Shown here: positions 37,501-49,500 of the stretch, piece after piece | Position numbering within the stretch: the first letter of the stretch is position 1 | Layout: each line of letters starts with the position of its first letter | Origin: Heliocidaris erythrogramma | Lineage: Eukaryota; Echinodermata; Echinoidea; Camarodonta; Echinometridae | Reading direction: 5' to 3' | DNA: 64,000 bases | Assembly: GCA_025617745.1 (NCBI GenBank) | Contig: CM046869.1 | Coordinates: 5,790,244-5,854,243 of the forward strand | Notes under the pieces: model-generated | Databases searched by the model: none | Seen by the model: the letters and a program-made list of their open reading frames with translations, nothing else | What the model was told of the DNA's origin: nothing | Program-made: the position numbers and the translations under genes

Positions 37501-40500
37501 TCCACACTGACTCCTAACCGACCGATTCCACACTGACTCCAAACGGATCGATTCCACACTGACTCTGAACGGACCGATTCCACACTGACTCCAAACCGAC
37601 CAATTCCACACTGACTCCAAACCGAGCGATTCCACACCGACTCAAAACTGACCGATTCCACACTGACTCCGAACTGACCGATTCCACACTGACTCCAAAC
37701 CGACCAATTCCACACTGACTCCAAACCGAGCGATTCCACACTGACTCCGAACCTACCAATTCTTAGGCATTCAGTGTAATCTAAATTTTTGTTTGGTCTG
37801 TTGTTGGTCTGATGTCTCGTTGATGTGACTGGGGTATAAAGTCACAATCACATACATGTAATGAATGAGATTTTTTTAGTTTATTGTCTGTCTCATTGTG
37901 ACTAAACAAAGTGCATTGCATTTCACTAATGCATGAGCTATTATATAATTTTTAAAAATATCAGATTCAACATGAAAATTTTTGGATATTGACCACTTAT
38001 AACACTGCAGTGAGTATACATGTGCTAGATTATATCCATTTATGACTGTAGACAATACCTAAAAAGGTCATGTTAATCACTTCTGGTGAAATTGCATTTC
38101 AGGAGAAACTAAGGGCTTATATAAGTGGTTGACTATGGGATTTAGGGAACAGCAAATATGGGTGGCACAAAGAAAATCATGTTTACTGGCTACTTATGAT
38201 AGTGAGAAGCTGCAAAATGTTTGTTACTGAGCAAATTTCTTTCAAAGTCATGGGGCAGGTACATGTATTACTTGAGCCCAATAATTATAATTCTGTGTTT
38301 TTGTGTGGGATTTCTATAACCATGTATTTTCAGTGAAGTAGTACTTTGTTGAGTCCTGTTATCAGATGTTATCACTGGTTATATTACATGTACATGTATT
38401 TAATGAATTCACTTTTATTTTTCCTTAATGTTTATTTTTCAGTGTGAAATATTCTGGTTTGTTTACATCGTTTGTCATCCTGGGAGTTATCATGGCTGAT
38501 TATTGGATACTAGTTGGTAACCAAAGCATCTCTAATGTAAGCATTAATCCATTGAATACTGACCGAAGCGTCTCTAATGTAAGCATTAATCCGTTGAATA
38601 CTGCCCGAAGCGTCTCTAATGTAAGCATTAATCCACTGAATACTGACTGAAGCATCTCTAATGTAAGCATTAATCCATTGAATACTGACCGAAGCATCTC
38701 TAATGTAAGCATTAATCCATTGAATACTGACCGAAGCATCTCTGATGTGAGCATTAATCCATTGAATACTGACCGAAGCGTCTCTAATGTGAGCATTAAT
38801 CCATTGAATACTGACCGAAGCGTCTCTAATGCAAGCATTAATCCACTGAATACTGACCGAAGCATCTCTAATGTAAGCATTAATCTATTGAATACTGACC
38901 GAAGCGTCTCTAATGTAAGCATTAATCCACTGAATACTGACCGAAGCATCTCTAATGTAAGCATTTTTCCACTGAATACTGACCGAAGCATCTCTAATGT
39001 AAGCATTAATCCATTGAATACTGACTGAAGCATCTCTAATGTAAGCATTAATCCATTGAATACTGACCGAAGCGTCTCTAATGTAAGCATTAATCCACTG
39101 AATACTGACCGAAGCATCTCTAATGTAAGCATTTTTCCACTGAATACTGACCGAAGCATCTCTAATGTAAGCATTAATCCATTGAATACTGACTGAAGCA
39201 TCTCTAATGTAAGCATTAATCCATTGAATACTGACCAAAGCGTCTCTAATGTAAGCATTAATCCACTGAATACTGACTGAAGCATCTCTAATGTAAGCAT
39301 TAATCCATTGAATACTGACCGAAGCGTCTCTAATGTGAGCATTAATCCATTGAATACTGACTGAAGCGTCTCTAATGTAAGCATTAATCCACTGAATACT
39401 GACTGAAGCATCTCTGATGTAAGCATTTATCCATTGAATATTGACCGAAGCATCTCTAATGTAAGCATTAATCCATTGAATATTGACCGAAGCATCTCTA
39501 ATGTAAGCATTAATCCATTGAATACTGACCGAAGCGTCTGTAATGTAAGCATTAATCCACTGAATACTGACCGAAGCATCTCTAATGTAAGCATTTTTCC
39601 ACTGAATACTGACCGAAGCATCTCTAATGTAAGCATTAATCCATTGAATACTGACCGAAGCGTCTCTAATGTAAGCATTAATCCATTGAATATTGACCGA
39701 AGCATCTCTAATGTAAGCATTTTTCCACTGAATACTGACCGAAGCGTCTCTAATGTAAGCATTAATCCATTGAATACTGACCGAAGCATCTCTAATGTAA
39801 GCATTAATCCATTGAATACTGACTGAAGCATCTCTAATGTAAGCATTAATCCATTGAATACTGACCAAAGCGTCTCTAATGTAAGCATTAATCCACTGAA
39901 TACTGACTGAAGCATCTCTAATGTAAGCATTAATCCATTGAATACTGACCGAAGCGTCTCTAATGTGAGCATTAATCCATTGAATACTGACCGAAGCGTC
40001 TCTAATGTAAGCATTAATCCACTGAATACTGACTGAAGCATCTCTGATGTAAGCATTTATCCATTGAATATTGACCGAAGCATCTCTAATGTAAGCATTA
40101 ATCCATTGAATATTGACCGAAGCATCTCTAATGTAAGCATTAATCCATTGAATACTGACCGAAGCGTCTCTAATGTAAGCATTAATCCAATGAATACTGA
40201 CCGAAGCATCTCTAATGTAAGCATTTTTCCACTGAATACTGACCGAAGCATCTCTAATGTAAGCATTAATCCATTGAATACTGACCGAAGCGTCTCTAAT
40301 GTAAGCATTAATCCATTGAATATTGACCGAAGCATCTCTAATATAAGCATTTTTCCACTGAATACTGACCGAAGCGTCTCTAATGTAAGCATTAATCCAT
40401 TGAATACTGACCGAAGCATCTCTGATTTAAACATTAATCCATTGAATACTGACCGAAGCGTCTCTAATGTAAACATTAATCCATTGAATACTGACCGAAG

Positions 40501-43500
40501 CATCTCTGATTTAAACATTAATTCACTGAATACTAAGCCTAGTAAGGTAATTCTGGATCAAACCCATTGTGAAAATGAAAATGAAACCATCTTCAACATG
40601 TGAATGAAGTGGCTATATTAAGCACAAACATACCTGTTACATTAGACTAGAACCTTCTCTTAGTACAAGGCCTATTTAGTTGCAACAGGAAAATGTTTGT
40701 CATGAATAGGAGATCCACTGCCTGAAGTTTTTCTAGGTTAGCATTTTTTGCAGATATTGCAAGGAACTTTAATGACATATTGCAAGAGAAAACACTTAGA
40801 ATAAAAAAGAGACCTGTGTCCATATAGAAAAGTATCTAAACTCACATTTGTTTGAATGTTTTTTGTTTTCGTTCAGACTCTCCTATTCAAAGAGACGTTA
40901 GCAAGAGCATTACTCCTTATTGTTGTGCCTGTGGTGCTATACCTATCCTTCTTCTATGTTCACCTGTCTGTTCTATATCGGAGTGGTCCTCATGATGGAA
41001 GGATGACCAGTGCATTCCAAGCATCCTTAGAAGGAGGACTAGCAAAGGTCACACAGGGTCAACCACTTGACGTGGCCTACGGTTCCCAGGTTAGAATAGA
41101 ACTTAGTCTAAGTCCAACATTCTGTATCTAGTGTGATGAAATATGTCTGGAAATTAAGTGGCAATCATGCAAATATTATTAGCTGATGCAGTTATAATCA
41201 CTGTCTTCATTTCATCTTGTTTTAAAAGGCACAATTAAAAAAAAATATTTTAATACAAATACTCATAGTTTGGAGATATTGCACACCTCAAAAGATTCTA
41301 GGAAATTCAATATAAGTGCAACTTCTATCAGTTATCTTCAACAATTTGTAATTGAATGAAGTAGAACCAATTATATATCTGGTAGTCACATTATTAAAAA
41401 ATTTAAAAAGTTTTGTATACCTGTCGCATATTAGCCTCTTAGTAGGGAAATATAGGAGAGATTATTACACCACCAAGCTACATCCACTTATTGCAAGATC
41501 GAGGGTTGAATCAGCCTGGTGGGTACCAGTATGCATTGTGTATTTGGACAAGGCATTATATGTATTATCCATGGTTGTCTCTCGACCCAGGTGTAAATTG
41601 GGTGCCTGTGGAGATTTATTCTTATAAATTTGTAACCTGGTATTCTGAAAATTATGTTTTTTGTTAGGTTAGCTAGGGAGAGGCATCATTACAACTCTAA
41701 ATCATGACAAGTCATTGGTTGATGTCTGTACATAGTTGGCATGTTAATAGTTCTGCATATTGGTTGATGTCTGTACATAGTTGGCATGTTAATAGAGTAC
41801 CGAAGTGATGACATCACAAAAAGCTATTTTTTCATTTTGACATTTTTTATACCATATCTCAAAGGAACATGGTGAAAAACATCCAGATCCCAAATTTTAT
41901 GGCAATTGGCTCATTAGGCCCTGAGATATGGCCGCATGAATACCTCCTTAGCCCCATTGAAGTCAGTGTTAAATTGACCTGGTTCTAAACTGTTAAGAAC
42001 CAGGCCAATTTACACTGACTTCAATGGGGCTAATGAGATATTCATATAGCCATACCTTGGGCCACCATGAACTGATTCATGTCAAATTTGATGTGTGACC
42101 TAAATATGGTCATAAAAATACTGAAATACAAAAATCAAAATTTGATGACGTCACACTTCGGTACTCTATAGTTCTGCACAAGCAATTAATGTTCAATCCT
42201 TCTTCTGTACAGTTTAAGTTTAAGAAGACAAATAATGTACATAATTTCTCATACTATTTGGAAGCATGACATGTAGAATCACATGTGATATCAGCTGTAC
42301 AAAGGCAGCATATTATCATTTTTAAATAGTCCCCTTTATAAATCAATAGATCACTCTGCGACATACACACAATTCTGTTTGCTGGCTCCACTCTCACCCA
42401 CACCACTACCCATTGAGATACTCAGAAACTAGGGGGAGCAGCCTACAACAGCAGGTCACATGCTATACCTTCAAGGTAGGAAGATGAGTTTTTAACAAGG
42501 GAACACTCTGCTGAAGATATCAAGATGACAATTACCACACTGCGTATCAAAGAAAAGTATACCCAACTTTGGTAGCTTGTAATCAAACAGTTATTACCTG
42601 TATGAGCTTGAAATTTATTTCATAGGCAAGAGCAACTTATATTCTCTGTAATGTTACCTTATTCATAACTTTGCTGCCACAAAAGTACAGTCAACCTCGC
42701 TTAAGTCGAATAGTCGCTCAAGTCAATGAAAATAAAAAGTCCCAATTTATCCTCATAGACTTACGCGTGTTAATCCTTTGTACAAGTAGATTTTTGTAGG
42801 CCGATAACTCGCCTATATCGATCGAATTCACAGAACAATACCATTAAAATGCATTAAATTTACACCACGCAAGTCGAACAAGACGGCGATGTGAAATCAA
42901 TCATTGTTGAAACTGCCACACGCCGATTTTGTTTACAAATTTCCCCGCGATCTCTGCGTCCTCTCTCGCAATCTCACGTGAAGAACGAAATGTTATGTAA
43001 AACTTTCAAAATGATTTTAGACTAAAGTTACACATTCATAATGGCTTGACCCACATTCGTGGCATCAGCCCAAACTTGGAACATGGAGATTTTGACAACA
43101 CTTTTTAAAAACCTGCTCAGTCGTCCATGGCAGAAATGTGATAAATGAGGTACCACTGGACAGACACTTACTCTTCACCATGAAATAAATTTCAAACTCA
43201 CATATCTTATAACATTCTAATTAGAAGCTATCAAAGTTGGGTATACTTTTTTCTTTTGATACGCACTGTATATATGTGACCCTCCACCACAAAACGACCA
43301 ATGAGTCGGAAATTTGGGTTTTTAAAATTTCAACACAGTTTGAAAGCTTAGATTCTAAGCTTTAAAATAATATATAACTTGCCTTGTATGGACTAAGCAA
43401 ACCTTTGTAAATTACAATGAGAAAGTCAATGTGTCAGACAGGCTAATGACCAAAACAATAGAGAAAACAGGCTCTAAAGAAGAGTGACCATTGAAGAGCG

Positions 43501-46500
43501 CCTAATCTGTGTCCTATTGTTTGGCACACAAAAGGTTGAGTCAAAACTATGTAGCATCCACTGTGAAGTACTAATTGGATTGGGTTGAAATATCTTCAGA
43601 ATAGATATACAGTGAAACCTGTCTATAAAGACCACTCAAGGGAGACAAGAAAAGCGGTCTTTATGAGCAGGTGGTCTTTATGGACAGGTTCCTTTAATAC
43701 ACATTTCAATGAGAAACATTGTTTCAAGGGAAACGAAAATTGTGGTCTTTATAGACAGGTGGTCTTTCTATACAGGTGGTCGCTAAAGCAGGTTTGACTT
43801 TACATGTATTTCTTTGTTCCTTTAGATTTTGAATATCAGACAATACATACTTTATATACTACATCAGAAAAGCAATGTGAAGTTTCAATGTCCAGGAATA
43901 CCAGGTTATTTTGAATGAGAGTAAACATATATATTTCAACAAGGTATTTTAACCTGAAATTTTGTCAGATGGTAGATAAGTTAAAATCCCCAAACCACCT
44001 TTTTCAGCTGTTTACAGCTATATGCATGTTTGCTTATAGTATTGCATGACATTGTCAATTGACATGGATTAGTTTCAATAACTATTTGAGAGAGGTGTCA
44101 TTAAATTGTTTTTAACTATGTTTTTCCTCAACGAGGAACTGCCCTGTAACCAGCAGCTAGAGCTAAATCTACTCTTAAAATGCTAATCTGAAAATGGATA
44201 GTCACATTTTGTGTAAAGAGGTCATTGAACTTTTTGTAAATATTTTTCAGTGTAAAGATTGTTTTTGTTTTTTCACAATATGTCCTGTGTGATTATTTAG
44301 ATCCTCCTTGTGATTGCTAATTGATACTTCTGTATTTATCCGAAGAGCTCTCATGTTTTTTTTTTTATTTTACTAATTTTATTTATTTCCTAGGATGTGA
44401 ATAATTGGTGGATAGTTAAAGACCCAGAGAAAGAAGAACTTGCCGTTGAGAGTCCTCCAAGACCTGTCAAAGATGGTGACATTGTCCAGCTCATACATGG
44501 GACGACTGGTCGTAGACTAAACAGGTATCGGTCATTAAAACCTTTCTGTGTGATTAACATCTCGTGAGAATGTAAATCTTGTACTAAGTGTCTATAGTAA
44601 TTTTTTTTCTGTATTGAAAAACAGAATCTGGTGCATTTTTTGCAAATATCATTCTCACTCATGTTAAATGCCCAATTACATGATACGACAAATAAATTCA
44701 AAATAGGTATACTTAACTCTCAGAGTTCATTATTATCACAGTACAGTACATGTAGTTATAGAATTAAATAAATTGAATGTCTCCATTTTCTGGTGGTCAT
44801 GGCATTGAATGTATAGGTACTGCCTGGCTGGGAGATTGTGACCCGTAAATGATGAACCTATGGGGGCCTTGCCCCTAACCTAAACTATGGGTGAACAACA
44901 CACCCAGTCAGGTACTTTTCTGTTTCCTTTTCTTTTCTTTTCTTTTCTCTTCTCTCTGTCTCTTTCTCTCTCTCTCTCTAGCTTATATTTTGTTCAATTA
45001 CTTGACCACCAGAGATATATATTGATTGATTCATGAGCATTATGTTTTAACTTTAAGCCTCTAATGCCTCAAAGGAAAGAAATTCTTTAATTTTAAGCCA
45101 GAAAGGTTTAGGAAATCAATGTCCTAAATTAAAGATTTTTCATCAAATCAATTCAAATTTTCCAAGATGATTTTGTAAATACAAATTAATTATCTGCAAA
45201 AGATTGATTATGTATGTGTAGTCATGTGCATCCTAAAAATAACTAGATATTTAACTGATCCAAGGGCATTTACCAATTTCTGAAACATCCCAGTTTCTTA
45301 GATTAACTGTTGTATATAAAGCACCAAATAAACAAATCCATTTCATTTTTTTTTCAGTCATGATGTAGCTGCTCCCATGTCACCTCAGTTCATGGAGGTT
45401 TCATGTTATATTGATTACAACATTTCATTTCCATCTCAAGACCTTTGGAAAGTGGTAAGTCATCAATTATACACATTATTTAAAAAAACTCTTTGGATTA
45501 GCCACTTTCTCCTGGAGGTACGTTTAATTTCACTCACAAGACTTACATGTACAAAAAGTGTGTCATCTATGGTATACATGAGATAGATTCATTACAATAT
45601 ACCATATCAATTACCATACACCATATCAATCCCACCTCCCTGATGTTGAATTTAATTTGTTGTTTTTGTTATTTTTATGTTCAGGAAATAGTGAACAAGG
45701 ATATCAAGGGTGATGTATGGAAAGCCATCCATTCACACATCAGACTAATACATGTGAATACATCACAAGCAATGAAGGTAAGATATGACACTGGATGGAT
45801 GGAATTCAGGTGTATACACAGAAACATTGGACAAGATACACCAAAATATTGAAATCATCTCTGACGTGACCAATTCTTTTTTCAATCAGGCAGGCCCTTG
45901 GCGCCCCCCCCCCCCCCCCTTTAACCCTTTAGCAACTAAACCACCCAGGACCGCCCTTCTTATTACTCACAGAACCGCCCGGGACCGCCTGTGGACTTTG
46001 ACCTGTGTAACACTACTAACACTACAGCAAATGTATTTTAGGTGATATTGGACGCTGTAACTTTGTGTGTGCTATTTTTACACATAAGCCATTTAGAATC
46101 CGCACTGAAGCGATGCTTTACTGTTGGAAGATTTTTTGTACAGCAGAGAGTCTATGCCGCAAGATGGTTTACTGAGACTGAGTTCAGTGAGTAAATGACT
46201 ACAATGCACGTAATCCTTGGTGACTAAAAGGTTAATTTTTCTGTTTTGTGATTTTTACCCACACACTCTGCTACCTCGCCGCTGGTGCCGCCCCCCCCCC
46301 CCCCCCCCCACCCCCATTTTAAATTCCTGGATCCGCCACTGTCAGTTATTGTTATTTATTATTTAATTAAGTATTTGGCATCACTTGGGCCTTGGAGAGG
46401 AAAACGAACCAAATTACTGTAACCCATGGGTCTCTCCTGGTATAATTGATTGAGATGTGCAGGTTACCACTATACTGGAGTTTCCCACTACTCCTACAGA

Positions 46501-49500
46501 GAGTGCAGTGGGTCCTTAAGATGTTTATAGGTGGTGACTCTCTTACACAAGGGACCTCCATTTAACATCCTATCAAAAGGATAAAATGTCTTCCATTGTA
46601 ACTAGCATGCATTTATGAAACAAGGGGAGGGGTATGTTGGCACAAAACAAAGGCTTCAGTCATCTTCCTGGATAGGATTCAAACCTACAAGCTTTGGTTC
46701 GGCAGGCAGATGTTTTACTGACTCAGCCAAGGTGCCTCATAACCTTTGCTGAATTAGGACGTCCAAAATGATCTCTTTTTAAGCCTCCATCCACCGAAGG
46801 TGGTGCAGGAGGCATTATGTTTTAGGGTTGTCCGTCCGTCTGTCCGTCCGTCCATCCCGCTTTCTTGTTCTAGCGATAACTAAAGAACCACATGAGGTAT
46901 GAACTTCAAACTTAGTGCTGGTATGTATGACCATAGGACGACGATCTGATTAGGTTTTGGGTACGTAGGTCAAAGGTCCAGGTCACGAGGCCAATTTATG
47001 AAATTGCAGGTGTCGGCCTCGTTCTAGCGATAACTCAAGAACCATATGAGGTATGAACTTTAATCGTGGTGCTAGTATGTATCACCTTAGGAAGAGGATC
47101 TGATTAGATTTTGGGATACATAGGTCAAAGGTCATAGAGGTCAATTCTGAAATTGCAGGTTATAGCCGTAACATGATATCTCAAGAACCATTTGCTCCAT
47201 TAACTTCAAACTTGTATGCATCACCGTAGTGAGACCAACTGATTATACCCCCGCCAAACGAAGTTTGAAAGGGGGTATATAGGAATCAGTCAACGGTTGG
47301 GCGGTCGGTCGGTCGGTCGGTCTGTTGCAAATCTTGCGGATCGAACTACTTTCTCAGTTTTCGACCAAAGCTCATGAAATTTGGTACACACATTGGTCTT
47401 GGTGGGAAGATGTGCAAGACATATTTTTCGGATGAGTCGGAATCTGCGTTGCCATGGTAACGGCATATTTATGGCAGAAAATCAAGGAAACACCTTGCGG
47501 ATTGAACTACTTCCTCAGTTTTTGACCGAAAGTCATGAAATTTGGTACACACATTGGTCTTGGTGGGAAGATGTACAACATATTTTTTTGATGTGTCGGA
47601 AGCTGCGTTGCCATGGAAACGGCATATCTATGGCAGTAAATCAGGGAAAAATCTTGCGGATCGAACTACTTCCTCAGTTTTCGACCAAAAGTCAAGAAAT
47701 TTGGTACACACATTGGTCTTGGTGGGAAGATGTGCAAGACATATTTTTTGGATGTGTCGGAAGCTGCGTTGCCATGGTAACGGCATATTTATGGCAGTAA
47801 ATCAGGGAAAAATCTTGCGGATCGAACTACTTCCTCAGTTTTTGACCGAAAGTCATGAAATTTGGTACACACATTGGTCTTGGTGGGAAGATGTACAACA
47901 TATTTTTTTGATGTGTCGGAAGCTGCGTTGCCATGGAAACGGCATATCTATGGCAGTAAATCAGGGATAAAATGCGGATCAAACTACTTCCTCAGTTGTC
48001 AACCAAAAGTCAAGAAAGGCTGGGTATTAATCATCATCTTCAGTGATATTTCTTGTTAGATTTTGTTCATGTAGGTCAAAGGTGACAGGTCATAGTAGTC
48101 ATTATACAGGTGTATGTGAAATTAATTACTATACATGTATATCAACTATTTTGTATTCATGACTAGAGGAGATAAAGTGATCAGACTTTGGGGTTATAAG
48201 GTCAAATGTCAAAGAGGCCAATTAACATGTAATTAGCGGCTTTTTATTCTGGTTCAATCAAAATTTAAAACAAATAACGTGAATGTGCAATATATTTCTG
48301 ACCTGGCAACGGCGAAGGCATAAAATTTGACTGCGCGCAGTCGAGAATCATCTAGTTTCTTGTAGATGTAATATTTGAAGCTAATATTTTTGATACAGTA
48401 TGCCAACATGTAACCCCAAACAAACAAAGCAATTCATGGTGTGTGACTGGTTCCTTTCAACAACAAGTCTATCTACAATTTCAGTGTCATCAAAATTAAT
48501 AATCTTACAGGCAACTTGTCAGCCTATATTTCCACGTTTTCCAGTGTGAGGTCACTATGGATCACATAATTTGTATAGTTATATTATCATTATTATTATG
48601 TTTATTATTTCTATAGGTGACTGGTCAGCAACTTCCTGATTGGGGTTTCTACCAGTATGAGGTTGCTACAGATCGTGTCATGGTTCAGGATTCCAACATC
48701 TGGAATGTGGAGGAAAATAAATATTCTGTTGGTAATTAAAATGACCTCCTCAGTAGTACATGTACTCAAAGATAACATTTAACAAATTCATAGTGACAAA
48801 GCTTTTCGACCTGCACTCATCGGGTCACAACGCAGGAATGAGAGAATACAAGAAAATACAAAAGTCAAGGAAGGGTGTGTATAGCGACCCGGGTATGATC
48901 CGGGCACGCTAGAATAATCGAAGCGCTTGTACAAACTCCTTTTGTCGGCACAATAGCGGATCTCTCGACTGAATGAACAACGCTTCTAAGAAGCGAAGAT
49001 GTTGAAAGCTGCGTGCTCGGGCAACAATAGTGAACTGAGCCGGGTTATACGCCTTGGAACAAGCCGGACTATTTAGCAAGTGCTGACCAATAGCAGAGTC
49101 GCTGTGACTGCGGCATTGAACATTAGCGACGCTAGCAGCGGTTTTGCAGTTACGCTTCGGCTGTGCTCGGCCACCAGCTGATGCCCGTCGTACCACGATG
49201 GGTACGTGCTGTCCAATGCGGTCCGCTAGACGCTGAGATGTACGGCCAACATAGACGGCTTCACACCGACAATGATACTGATAAACGACATTGCTCATTT
49301 GGGGGGAAGGCAGTAAATCCTTGCGAACTGCGGGTAGCATTCCACCAGTAGAGAACACGACACGCGTAGCCACGGCAAAGTAACAGCGCGACACTGTATG
49401 CTTAACATCGCGCGCACACCCATCAGACACTTCACCTCGCCAAGGCAATCCGAGGCAGACCAGGCATTTATTGGGCCCACACACAGGGCGAGTCCGCGAA

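Noticed and set aside
37005-37759. Several overlapping minus-strand frames with [14 protein letters not shown] repeats
   Set aside because: They are the same 22-bp repeat read in three frames; a tandem-repeat artefact.
38500-40518. Long minus-strand open frames (up to 327 codons) and plus-strand frames across the 42-bp array
   Set aside because: The unit length is a multiple of three, so any frame without a stop in one unit stays open; no domain or splice context supports a separate gene.
38537-40544. CRISPR-like array
   Set aside because: Units are contiguous without unique spacers, and the locus is a eukaryotic intron.
47381-47970. Plus-strand frames rich in HTLVLVGRC / LRCHGNGI
   Set aside because: Translation of the 160-bp tandem repeat, not a protein gene.
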